A stretch of 12,072 nucleotides of DNA from JAUVHV01 sp964523875 (GTDB lineage: Bacteria > Omnitrophota > Gorgyraeia > JABMRG01), in contig CAZGAS010000040.1 in the NCBI GenBank assembly GCA_964523875.1, forward strand, positions 1 to 12,072, read 5' to 3'. This document shows, piece by piece, positions 1-6,076 of this stretch. Both the position numbers and the translations under genes were made by a program. Numbering within the stretch: the first letter of the stretch is position 1; each line of letters opens with the position of its first letter. The notes below the pieces were generated by a model, which saw only the letters and a program-made list of their open reading frames with translations, ran no database searches and had not been told where the DNA came from.

Positions 1-4
1 GAAA

Positions 5-73
5 TCACCTGGCAAAAATACACAACGGGCATAGATAATAGAGAATAGCGAATAATTTCAAAAACAGTTTCAT
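5..73 (-). CDS. Short hydrophobic ORF translationally coupled to the methyltransferase gene (possibly a truncated membrane protein)
   Basis: The ATG at 71-73 overlaps the TGA stop of the methyltransferase in an ATGA arrangement, and GGAG lies about 8 nt upstream inside that gene's end. This is a typical coupled operon start. The frame encodes only 22 residues (MKLFLKLFAILYYLCPLCI, then FAR) before a TGA at 5-7. The hydrophobic LKLFAILYYLCPL stretch resembles the first helix of DUF1232/YkvA-type small membrane proteins (usually LLxLLxYLLxPxDLIPD). That raises the possibility that a frameshift or stop truncated a longer gene running off the left edge. The resemblance is weak, and a real 22-residue membrane peptide cannot be excluded. 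Confidence 0.35.
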   Translation of the reverse strand: MKLFLKLFAILYYLCPLCIFAR

Positions 74-690
74 TTCTTTTCTCCTGAAATTACCACAAAA
101 CCTCCTTGTCCAAATTTCTTACGCGGTTCTTGTACAGCTTTTATTGCGGGAGGAAGGTCATATAGTGTCTGGTAATACAAAAACTTAAAGAAACCCGCAT
201 CCTTAAGTAAATCTGTTATTTCTTTAATGCCAAAAAAAATTGCCTGCATATAAAATACACTTTTCTTTTTTTGGTAGTATTTACCCAGAAAACTATCTCT
301 ATCCACTACGCATACAATAATTTTACCGTTTTTCTTTAAAACTCTTCTAGATTCTTTTAAAACTTGCCGGGGATTTCGAACAAAACATAAAGTAATAATA
401 ATCGCTACATAGTTAAAAGTATTGTTTTTAAATGGAAGGCGTTCACCAGAACCTAATCTTACATTTACACCTCTTTTTTTGGCAATCGTAATCATATTTT
501 TTGACGGATCAATACCAGCTGTAATGCCTAAGGCAGCGGCAAACCTGCCTGTGCCTACGCCAATTTCGAGCCCTCTTCCATCCCGCGGTAGAACTTTTTT
601 AATTGCCTCTAATTCTGACAGGTAAGCAAATTTATTTTTGTCATACCAGGCATCGTACTTCTTGTAATATTTGTCAAAAGAATTATTCAT
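70..690 (-). CDS. Class I SAM-dependent methyltransferase (Methyltransf_11 type)
   Basis: The product is 206 aa from the ATG at 688-690. It has the class I methyltransferase layout: an N-terminal FDKYYKKYDAWYDKN segment, motif I LEIGVGTGRF at about residues 41-50 (SAM-binding glycine loop), an acidic residue after the second strand (GIDPS, about 59-63), and a GERLPFKNNTFNYV motif (about 82-95) typical of UbiE-like enzymes. The substrate cannot be read from the sequence; it is presumably a small molecule. An in-frame GTG lies 18 nt further upstream (706-708) but has no ribosome-binding site. The ATG has GAGG and GGA upstream, and homologues usually begin close to the FDxYxxxYDxWF segment, so ATG is preferred. 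The 3' end overlaps the next start (ATGA). The gene follows the thioredoxin-like gene across a 257-nt spacer, so it may not belong to the same functional unit. Confidence 0.85.
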   Translation of the reverse strand: MNNSFDKYYKKYDAWYDKNKFAYLSELEAIKKVLPRDGRGLEIGVGTGRFAAALGITAGIDPSKNMITIAKKRGVNVRLGSGERLPFKNNTFNYVAIIITLCFVRNPRQVLKESRRVLKKNGKIIVCVVDRDSFLGKYYQKKKSVFYMQAIFFGIKEITDLLKDAGFFKFLYYQTLYDLPPAIKAVQEPRKKFGQGGFVVISGEKK

Positions 691-727
691 AAATCCAAAT
701 CGCCTCACCAGTCATCATAGAATCTCG

Positions 728-895
728 TCAGATGTTTATAAAACTCTCTGTCCATCGCGTTGTTTTTACGTCTTTCTCTTGAAAGGAATATTTACAACCA
801 GTATAATAACTCATTAAAATATCGTTTGTACGGCTTATCCTTTTAAACGTTTTCTCGCATTTATAAATTTCTCATTTTCCACACAAACAAGCCAT
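728..895 (-). pseudogene. Possible relic of a small cysteine-rich protein interrupted by an in-frame TGA
   Basis: This frame covers most of the 257-nt spacer between the thioredoxin-like and methyltransferase genes. It starts MACLCGK, meets TGA at 872-874, and continues in the same frame as EIYKCEKTFKRISRTNDI for a further 47 codons in all, to TGA at 728-730. CxC and YKCEKTFKR look like a small metal-binding protein, but no family is recognised. No ribosome-binding site precedes the ATG. A TATAAT-like hexamer on the minus strand at 902-907 is the only promoter-like signal seen, and it has no convincing -35. The stretch could equally be non-coding. Just downstream, another frame reads MDREFYKHLTRFYDDW (about 769 downward) before a stop. 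It resembles a methyltransferase N-terminus but is too short to call. Confidence 0.2.
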
Positions 896-947
896 CAATA
901 TATTATATCTTAAACGGAAAATATAATTATCCTAGATTTAAGCAGTT

Positions 948-1325
948 TTAAAGTTTTTCTGATGCATAATCAGTTTCTTTTATTTTTTGAAATACTCTAT
1001 TCAATATTACTGTTATTTGTTTCTCATCCTGAATACTGCTTGTAGCCTCAACAACTTTACCATTTTGAAAGTATACGGTAAAAGGTAACCCCATAAAATA
1101 AGAACACTCCGGCAGATCCCTGATAAAAGAAGCGGCAGGAATATCGAAATCCATATCTACCATCCGAACATGCTGATATTCCGATTCTAATTTCTCCATG
1201 ATACCATAAACGGGAATACACATTGGCCCCATTCTTCCGCAGCAAATCATAACATTAGCATTGTTTTTAAATAACTCCTCAATTTCCTCACGCGTCTCTA
1301 CATGCTTGAGATTTGTATCTAACAT
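948..1325 (-). CDS. Thioredoxin-like protein with CCGRMGPMC motif
   Basis: The product is 125 aa with a very good ribosome-binding site (AGGAGGT about 7 nt before the ATG). It has a thioredoxin-fold pattern: a predicted beta strand NVMICC, the cysteine motif C28-C29-GRMGPM-C36 followed by IPVY, a helix MEKLESEYQHV, a strand VRMVDMDFD, and the cis-proline region GLPFTVYFQNGKVV (about residues 79-92). The usual WCGPC is replaced by a CX6C spacing with an extra adjacent Cys. A third region, PECSYFMGLP, adds one more Cys before the cis-Pro. It most likely acts in the cytoplasm as a thiol-disulfide or persulfide carrier, with the upstream flavoprotein and DsrE-like protein as candidate partners by position. 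The conserved fold is clear; the reaction is inferred. It lies 33 nt after the flavoprotein remnant. Confidence 0.8.
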   Translation of the reverse strand: MLDTNLKHVETREEIEELFKNNANVMICCGRMGPMCIPVYGIMEKLESEYQHVRMVDMDFDIPAASFIRDLPECSYFMGLPFTVYFQNGKVVEATSSIQDEKQITVILNRVFQKIKETDYASEKL

Positions 1326-1358
1326 TACCGCACCTCCTATTGGTTGTTATAAATCCTC

Positions 1359-1463
1359 TTATGCTACTTTAACCAGAATCTTATCTGGTGAAATTCTGTG
1401 TAAATCCAATCCAAGCTCTTTTACCGGGCCCGCACCGATTATAATTAAATCTTTTTGTTCCAT
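1359..1463 (-). pseudogene. 34-codon remnant of an FAD/NAD(P)-binding oxidoreductase (internally deleted)
   Basis: The frame is complete: ATG with AGGAAA 6-7 nt upstream, and TAA at 1359-1361. Its first 13 residues, MEQKDLIIIGAGP, are the usual N-terminus of thioredoxin-reductase-like flavoproteins: a strand followed by the start of the GxGxxG dinucleotide-binding loop. Instead of AG...A and the rest of a roughly 300-aa enzyme, it then reads VKELGLDLHRISPDKILVKV and one Ala before stopping. I read this as a flavoprotein gene that lost its interior by deletion, keeping its start and perhaps its tail. Position between a DsrE-like gene and a thioredoxin-like gene fits a former trxB-like role. 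An alternative is a genuine small peptide, which is less likely given the abruptly ended Rossmann motif. Confidence 0.45.
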
Positions 1464-1475
1464 TCTTTTTTCCTG

Positions 1476-1844
1476 TCAAAATGTAATAATTTTATCCGCT
1501 TCTTTCACCCATTCCACTAATTCCGGCATCTTCGCCTCACGGGCACCTTCAAAGTAAGATTCTCCCTTGTATATACCACATCTTACCTTGCAGGTACCAC
1601 AAACTTTAATCAACACGGACTTAGCTATTAAATTTTTCAACATTTTATCTAAATCAAAAAATCCTTCCGGCGGTCTGGCAACATCACGGGCCATATCCAC
1701 TAAATCATTCATTAAAAAAAGTCACACTTCTATTTTTAAATCAAGTAATTTTTCTACCAGTCGCAACCCATTCCAACTTATATTTATTCCGTCATAGGGG
1801 TTACGATTAAAAATAATCAATACTTTCACTTTTTTATCTCCCAT
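1476..1844 (-). pseudogene. DsrE/DsrF-like sulfur-transfer protein gene interrupted by an in-frame TGA
   Basis: From ATG at 1842-1844 (AGGGA about 9 nt upstream) or GTG at 1827-1829, the frame reads VKVLIIFNRNPYDGINISWN, then GLRLVEKLLDLKIEV, TGA at 1722-1724, LFLMNDLVDMARDVARPPEG, and on through KVCGTCKVRCGIYKG to VKEADKIITF and the TGA at 1476. Both halves are in one frame and join exactly as in intact DsrE-family proteins (strand, NxxPYDG loop, helix, EVxxFLMND strand, CGTCxxRCGI cysteines, EWVxxADKxxTF end), for 122 positions. Homologues usually have Arg at the stop position, so a single CGA-to-TGA transition would explain it. DsrE-family proteins bind sulfane sulfur on a conserved cysteine. 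The downstream piece starting at ATG 1710-1712 keeps that cysteine region but lacks the first strand and helix. It lies 22 nt after the flavoprotein gene, in the same probable operon. Confidence 0.8.
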
Positions 1845-1866
1845 TCAAAAAATTCCCTAAAAGAAT

Positions 1867-3219
1867 TTACCCATTATAAAATTTGTTAAAAGCGCTTTCA
1901 GCTGCTAACGCTATTGGTTCCTTGCCGGGATCCGGAGATAGCTCTGGTTGACCGGCGCACCTTAAAGTAGTCAAATCTAAAACCTTCAAGCCGCACCTTA
2001 TTGCCATAGCTATTACATCAATGTGTTTCACAGAGCATTCGGTATCACCGACAATTTGTCCTCCTATTAATTTTTGACTTTTTTTATCAAATATCAGCTT
2101 CACCACATATGGTTTTCGATCCCGCATCATAGAATGCTTGCTAACAGACGCCTCTTTCGCTGTAATTATTTCAATACCCTCTTTTTTAGCCTCCAGTTCG
2201 GTGATACCTGCACCCGCAATCGATTTACCGAAGAATTTGGTGCAAAAACTGTTAATTAAAGGTGGGAATTTTATATCAAAACCCAGAATGTTCTTGGCTA
2301 TTACTCTCCCGGCAATCACCGCATTAGGACGCAATTGGCCAAGCGCGGGTTTACCCGTAATATGACTTTCGTACTCTATAAGATCTCCGCCAGCGTATAT
2401 ATCAGGGTCTTGTGTCTGCAAATTTTGGTTAACCTTTAAACCAAGTCTGCCCAGCTCCAATCCGGCGTTTTTAGCCAAATCAATATTACAATGAGCGCCC
2501 GCGGAAATAACAACCATGTCCGCCTTTAATTCTTTACCCGAGGCCAGGGTTACACTTTCTACATTCACCTTCCCATTAATTGCGGTTACTTTTTGATTTA
2601 ATTTTAGCTCTACTCCTTTAGCTTCCATATAAATCTGCACTTCTTCAGCCATATCCGGGTCTAAAATATTGGGCATAATATTATTAAATATTTCCACAAG
2701 CGCAACCCTTAGCCCCTGGCGTGTAAGTAAATAGGCCTTTTCGATGCCTATCGCGCCCGCTCCTAAAAGAACGACGTCTCTAACTCGCTTGGAATTTATC
2801 CAATTAAGGATATTAACCGCGTCACCGCTTGTGCGAAGAGTAAACACTCCTGATAAATCAATCCCAGAGATAGGAGGCATAGCAGGTTTAGCGCCAACAG
2901 CTAAAACAAGTTTATCGTAAGGATATATGTTGCCATCGGCTGTCGTAACCGCTTTCTTTTTTCTATCTATCCCTACCGCTCGTACATTTACTAAATGTAT
3001 TCCTTTTTCCGTAAATATACTATCGTCCTTATAAGAGGAATCCACCATTACATCGCCGCAACAAATATAAGGGGTTGCGCATCTTGTCAATAAACCCTTT
3101 TCCTCTGATTCCCGGATTATAGTTACTTCGAGGGAAGGTCTTATTTTTTTCAGTGTCAAAGCAGCGAGTGCACCACATCCGGAACATCCAACAGAAACTA
3201 CTCTTTTTATTTCGCTCAT
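1867..3219 (-). CDS. Cysteine-rich FAD-dependent pyridine nucleotide-disulfide oxidoreductase (CoA-disulfide reductase/NADH oxidase-like)
   Basis: The product is 450 aa, the normal length for the CoA-disulfide reductase/NADH oxidase family. Domains in order: an N-terminal FAD-binding Rossmann loop VGCSGCGALAA (residues 10-20), a redox cysteine in RCATPY (C47, equivalent to the CALPY active-site Cys of CoA-disulfide reductases), an NAD(P)H-binding loop GAGAIGIE (153-160), a second FAD motif YAGGD (275-279), and a C-terminal dimerisation domain ending CAGQPELSPDP (421-431). It should transfer electrons from NAD(P)H through FAD to a disulfide, polysulfide or persulfide substrate; the exact substrate is unknown. 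Ten cysteines are present. C12 and C15 sit inside the FAD loop and C53-C54 replace the usual IG after the active site, which is odd. The ribosome-binding site AGGAG lies 7 nt before the ATG. Neighbours (TauE/SafE, DsrE-like, thioredoxin-like) support a sulfur or thiol role. Confidence 0.85.
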   Translation of the reverse strand: MSEIKRVVSVGCSGCGALAALTLKKIRPSLEVTIIRESEEKGLLTRCATPYICCGDVMVDSSYKDDSIFTEKGIHLVNVRAVGIDRKKKAVTTADGNIYPYDKLVLAVGAKPAMPPISGIDLSGVFTLRTSGDAVNILNWINSKRVRDVVLLGAGAIGIEKAYLLTRQGLRVALVEIFNNIMPNILDPDMAEEVQIYMEAKGVELKLNQKVTAINGKVNVESVTLASGKELKADMVVISAGAHCNIDLAKNAGLELGRLGLKVNQNLQTQDPDIYAGGDLIEYESHITGKPALGQLRPNAVIAGRVIAKNILGFDIKFPPLINSFCTKFFGKSIAGAGITELEAKKEGIEIITAKEASVSKHSMMRDRKPYVVKLIFDKKSQKLIGGQIVGDTECSVKHIDVIAMAIRCGLKVLDLTTLRCAGQPELSPDPGKEPIALAAESAFNKFYNG

Positions 3220-3356
3220 TTTGCTCTCCTATAATTAATAATTAATTTACCTTGTAAATAGTCAATTTCATCCTGTACAACCCTTGCCAAAAGGCCATGC
3301 ATCCTTATCTATACGATTTTTCCTCTTTCATCCAACCTTTGTACGATATCATCGAG
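3216..3356 (-). pseudogene. Peptide deformylase C-terminal relic
   Basis: The 129-nt spacer between the transporter and the flavoprotein keeps a reading frame: LDDIVQRLDERGKIV, a TAG stop, then IRMHGLLARVVQDEIDYLQG followed by KLIINYRRAK, ending at a TGA that overlaps the flavoprotein ATG. The pattern GLLARxxQxEIDxLxGxLxxxY is the C-terminal metal-binding helix of peptide deformylase (normally QHEIDHL). Here both histidines of HExxH are changed (H to D, H to Y), a stop codon precedes the helix, and the N-terminal half of the protein (GxGLAAxQ and EGCLS motifs) is absent. The remains begin at the end of the transporter gene. This is a dead gene fragment, not a coding gene. That it came from a deformylase is inferred from the motif pattern alone. 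Confidence 0.65.
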
Positions 3357-4140
3357 TTAAAATTGAGTTTACTATCATAAAACCGGCAGCAGCTAAAGTA
3401 GTATAAGCAAAGAATTTCTTAAGACGTAAGGGCTTTGTCTTAATAGAAATCTTACCACCCAACAAACCGCCTAAAGCCGCAATACAGGCTAACGGAACAG
3501 CCCAAACAAAGTTAAAATCGCCTGAAATAGCATGGCCGGTAAACCCCATCAAAGCTGTTACGGCAACCATAGCGGAAGATGTCCCAATGGCTATTCTCAT
3601 AGGAACACCGCAAGCCAATACCATAAGCGGTATCTTAAAGCTTCCTCCCGAAATCCCTAGCATTCCAGCAAAAAAACCCACAAACGCTGTAATAGGAATA
3701 ACCATCCAGAGATTTACACTATAACTATATCCTGAAAATGAACGATTCCAGTATCCAAATTTCTTTTTACCACTTTTAACTCGTTCTTTAATCGGCTTTA
3801 ACATAAAAAAAGCCGCTATAACGAGAAGAATAGCAAAAAGAAATTTTAAATGATATCCCACAAAATAATGCGCGAAATAACCACCGACAAAAGCCATAAC
3901 ATCTGTCGGAAGGTCCATTACCAACGCGAGTTTCCAATCAACGGTCTTATAAGCATGAAAAACAAAAGTGGCTACCAAGGCCGTTGTCATTAAAATCAAT
4001 TGTGCGCTTGTTGCCGCTATATTCATTGAGGCTTCGACAGAGATTAATACCGGAACATAAAAATTGCCTCCTCCGCGCCCTACCATTGCCATAAAAATGG
4101 CCAGCAATAATATAATCAAAGATACAATAATGATTTTCAT
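3349..4140 (-). CDS. TauE/SafE family (TSUP) membrane transporter
   Basis: The product is 263 aa, hydrophobic throughout, with about seven or eight membrane segments and a short charged loop in the middle (KPIKERVKSGKKK, about residues 115-127). The two halves carry the family's internal repeat: GRGGGNFYVP at 21-30 and GISGGSFKIP at 162-171 (GxxGGxFxxP), each opening a helix pair. The family (formerly DUF81) exports or imports sulfite, sulfoacetate, thiosulfate and other organosulfur or sulfur anions; the substrate here is not determinable. Its place next to a CoA-disulfide-reductase-like enzyme and a DsrE-like gene favours a sulfur compound. AAGG lies 5 nt before the ATG. It starts 19 nt after the Mrp gene ends, consistent with one transcript. 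Confidence 0.85.
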   Translation of the reverse strand: MKIIIVSLIILLLAIFMAMVGRGGGNFYVPVLISVEASMNIAATSAQLILMTTALVATFVFHAYKTVDWKLALVMDLPTDVMAFVGGYFAHYFVGYHLKFLFAILLVIAAFFMLKPIKERVKSGKKKFGYWNRSFSGYSYSVNLWMVIPITAFVGFFAGMLGISGGSFKIPLMVLACGVPMRIAIGTSSAMVAVTALMGFTGHAISGDFNFVWAVPLACIAALGGLLGGKISIKTKPLRLKKFFAYTTLAAAGFMIVNSILTR

Positions 4141-4159
4141 TAAAGCCTTAAATGCTATT

Positions 4160-4987
4160 TCATTTTTTTATATAAGCGTTAATTTTACCTATTATTTCAT
4201 CCATAATTTTCGCTGTTTGTGTTTCTTTTTTAAAATGGATAAATGGTTTGCCCAAATCACCTAATTTTACTATTTCGGGTTCAATGGGAATTCTTCCCAG
4301 AAATGGCACATTTAAATCCTGAGCAGACTCTTCGCCACCGCCGGTGCCAAACAAATCTATCTCCTTTTTACAGTGGGGACATATAAAACCGCTCATATTC
4401 TCGATTATACCTATAAAAGGGACTTTAAGTTCCTTTGCGAATAAAACACTTTTTCTTGAGTCTAAGATAGCTACATCCTGCGGCGTAGTTACTACTATCG
4501 CTCCGCTTAGATCCGAAATAAGCTGGCATACACTTAAAGGTTCGTCACCCGTTCCAGGAGGCGAATCCACGATCAAATAGTCAAGCTCGCCCCAGTTAGT
4601 ATCTGCTAAAAACTGTTTTATGGTTATCATCTTAAGGGGGCCACGCCAAATTATTGGTTGATCTTTGTTTTCTAATAGCAACGCAAGGCTTACAGCTTTT
4701 AAGCCAGGTAAAACCTCTACAGGTTCAATGCCTGATTCGGATCCGGTAAGCCTTTTGCCTTCGATCCCCAGCATTTTAGCAATGTTAGGACCATGGATAT
4801 CAACATCTAAAATGCCTACCTTTTTGCCCTTATCAGCTAAACCATATGCCAAGTTAACCGCCACTGTAGTCTTGCCAACCCCGCCTTTTCCACTTATTAC
4901 AATCAATTTGTTTTTTATTTTAACAAGATTATTCTTAAGGCGTTTTTCCTGTTCTAACTCATGTGTTTTTCTATCTGTTTCTTCCAT
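4160..4987 (-). CDS. Mrp/ApbC/NBP35-type P-loop ATPase, iron-sulfur cluster carrier
   Basis: The product is 275 aa. After a charged 28-residue N-terminal helix comes a deviant Walker A ISGKGGVGKTT (residues 31-41, with the signature Lys of the MinD/ParA superfamily). Then come DVDIHGPNIAKMLG (61-74), Walker B DSPPGTGDE (141-149), a switch TTPQDVAILD (167-176), ENMSGFICPHC (196-206) and FGTGGGEE (213-220). The CPHC pair is the cluster-binding CxxC of the family, which dimerises to hold a bridging 4Fe-4S cluster and passes it to apo-proteins in the cytoplasm. The N-terminal MIP18-like domain of longer Mrp proteins is absent, as in many anaerobe versions. GGAAAG precedes the ATG, 15 nt after the DUF169 gene. 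The ferredoxin frame and DUF5320-like relic nearby are common neighbours of such ATPases in anaerobes. Confidence 0.9.
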   Translation of the reverse strand: MEETDRKTHELEQEKRLKNNLVKIKNKLIVISGKGGVGKTTVAVNLAYGLADKGKKVGILDVDIHGPNIAKMLGIEGKRLTGSESGIEPVEVLPGLKAVSLALLLENKDQPIIWRGPLKMITIKQFLADTNWGELDYLIVDSPPGTGDEPLSVCQLISDLSGAIVVTTPQDVAILDSRKSVLFAKELKVPFIGIIENMSGFICPHCKKEIDLFGTGGGEESAQDLNVPFLGRIPIEPEIVKLGDLGKPFIHFKKETQTAKIMDEIIGKINAYIKK

Positions 4988-5002
4988 TTTTTATCTTTCC
5001 GT

Positions 5003-5605
5003 TTAATCAACAAAAATATGAAATAAATTTCTTGGTATCCCTACCGCAACAGTATACCTTTCTAAACCGGCAAAATTGCGCGCATCCACACAGCCGAACG
5101 AAAGGGTAATTTTCTCTTCAAGATAGCTTCTCACAGCAACCCCTCCACAAATAGACATCATATTAGATAAAGAAATATCCAAATTTTTACCTGTGTATTT
5201 TTGATATAGGCCTGTTAAATTCATAATTTCCTGCGGTGAAGTATACGATATTAAAATATCCGGTATATCTTTTGTGTTTAATCCGATATACTTGAAAGGT
5301 TTTTTAAATCGAGGAATTTGGGAAAGCGTTGATTTTAAATTTGCCATCGATGCTTGAGTCTTGTTTTGACATGTCTCTAACAGCTTTTTTCTATTCGCAT
5401 CCCACCCAAAAGCATGTTGGGCGCCAAGACAGGAAATACTATTTTTATCTAAAAGAATAGGCTGTGTTATAGCTTTCTTTACTGCTTCGCAAAATCTTAC
5501 ATTTTTTGGTTTCTTAGCTTCTTCTTGCGGTTTTTCCCGATAAAATTTTACTTTGACCCAGTGGCTTCTAAATTTATCTGTAAATTTCCAATTAATATTA
5601 TGCAT
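5003..5605 (-). CDS. DUF169 family protein
   Basis: The product is 200 aa. It shows the DUF169 (COG2043) pattern: RFCEAVKKA (residues 37-45), a cysteine strand SCLGAQHAFGW (58-68), PDILISYTSPQEIMNL (115-130, the family's strand plus PxQxMxL helix), a CGG turn in SMMSICGGVAVR (148-159), and the C-terminal FGCVDARNFAGLERYTVAVG (170-189). Five cysteines (39, 59, 79, 153, 172) occur at positions where the family often has them. No biochemical role is firmly established for the family; it is common in anaerobes and archaea and often sits near Fe-S or redox genes. At 200 residues it is a little short at the N-terminus compared with members of about 230-260. AAGGA lies 8 nt before the ATG. It is sandwiched between the ferredoxin frame (18 nt) and the Mrp gene (15 nt). 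Confidence 0.8.
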   Translation of the reverse strand: MHNINWKFTDKFRSHWVKVKFYREKPQEEAKKPKNVRFCEAVKKAITQPILLDKNSISCLGAQHAFGWDANRKKLLETCQNKTQASMANLKSTLSQIPRFKKPFKYIGLNTKDIPDILISYTSPQEIMNLTGLYQKYTGKNLDISLSNMMSICGGVAVRSYLEEKITLSFGCVDARNFAGLERYTVAVGIPRNLFHIFVD

Positions 5606-5622
5606 TTTCTCATCCTTACACT

Positions 5623-5853
5623 TTATCGTTCTATTAAAGAAATAGCGCTATTTGGGCATGCGTCTATACAAATACCGCAACCTGTGCATAATGCTGTATC
5701 AACTACAGTTGAATTCTTCACCACAATTACCCCGCGAGGGTAAACATTTGCACATAGGCCACGCACCGTGTATCTTAATATATCGATAAAAACCTTTAAA
5801 AGCTTTTGCGGTCGCGGTTCTTGTTTACTTCTTTTTACATCTCTCCAATCTAT
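5623..5853 (-). pseudogene. 4Fe-4S ferredoxin-like frame without a clear start codon
   Basis: The frame is open from after a TAG at 5854-5856 to TAA at 5623-5625. It contains KLLKVFIDILRYTVRGLCAN, then VYPRGVIVVKNSTVVDTALC and TGCGICIDACPNSAISLIER. The CxxCGxCxxACP pattern is one canonical 4Fe-4S binding motif. No ATG or TTG occurs in frame. The only start candidate is GTG at 5764-5766, which would give 47 residues from VRGLCANVY but has no good ribosome-binding site and skips plausible upstream coding sequence. A GGAGAGATG at 5837-5845 lies in another frame and hits TAA at once, which suggests a small frameshift near the original start. It may be a working short ferredoxin from GTG, or a gene broken at its start. 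It could donate electrons or clusters within this cluster of genes. Confidence 0.55.
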
Positions 5854-6076
5854 CTACGCACTACTTCCAGTTGCTGTTTAAGCTCTTGAGGCTGTTGTTT
5901 AAATAGTTCTGGTTTTTGCTTTTTTGAAACAGGCTGATTGGAATCTTGTGACACTTAATCTGAAAAAGTAAGATATCCTTGATGTGTTCTTCCTCTACCG
6001 CAACCTTTTTCCAAATCTACCCCGACATCTTCTTTGGCCTTTGCCAAAATAGACCTGTTCCACCTCCAACTGGCAT
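5850..6076 (-). pseudogene. Frame-disrupted DUF5320-like small protein relic
   Basis: The ATG at 6074-6076 opens MPVGGGTGLFWQRPKKMSG and stops at TAG 6017-6019. A second frame continues across the same region with DLEKGCGRGRTHQGYLTFSD, TAA at 5955-5957, then in the same frame VSQDSNQPVSKKQKPELFKQ and QPQELKQQLEVVRR to TAG at 5850-5852. The MPxGxGTG opening, Gly/Arg-rich centre with Cys, and C-terminal Q/E/K/L helix ending in LKxQLExxxRR match the layout of DUF5320 proteins, which accompany Mrp-type ATPases and ferredoxins in anaerobes. At least one frameshift and one stop separate the pieces. The family assignment rests on this layout and on the neighbours; no conserved enzyme motif exists to confirm it. 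The gene would be the first of the cluster, directly after the second Fur-like box. Confidence 0.45.

Noticed and set aside
1722..1724. TGA in the DsrE-like gene, together with TGA at 872-874, as selenocysteine or a reassigned codon
   Set aside because: Intact genes in the window (mnmE, methyltransferase) end properly at TGA. The DsrE position is normally Arg, not Cys, and no GC-rich hairpin of bacterial SECIS type follows either TGA. No selenocysteine machinery gene is in the window.
5850..6076. Intact TTG-started small protein (AKAKEDVGVDLEKGCGRGRT onwards) in the same stretch
   Set aside because: The frame is open to TAA at 5955-5957, but it lacks a convincing start and ignores the well-matched MPVGGGTG start in the other frame and the C-terminal helix beyond the TAA. 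A relic explains all the pieces better.
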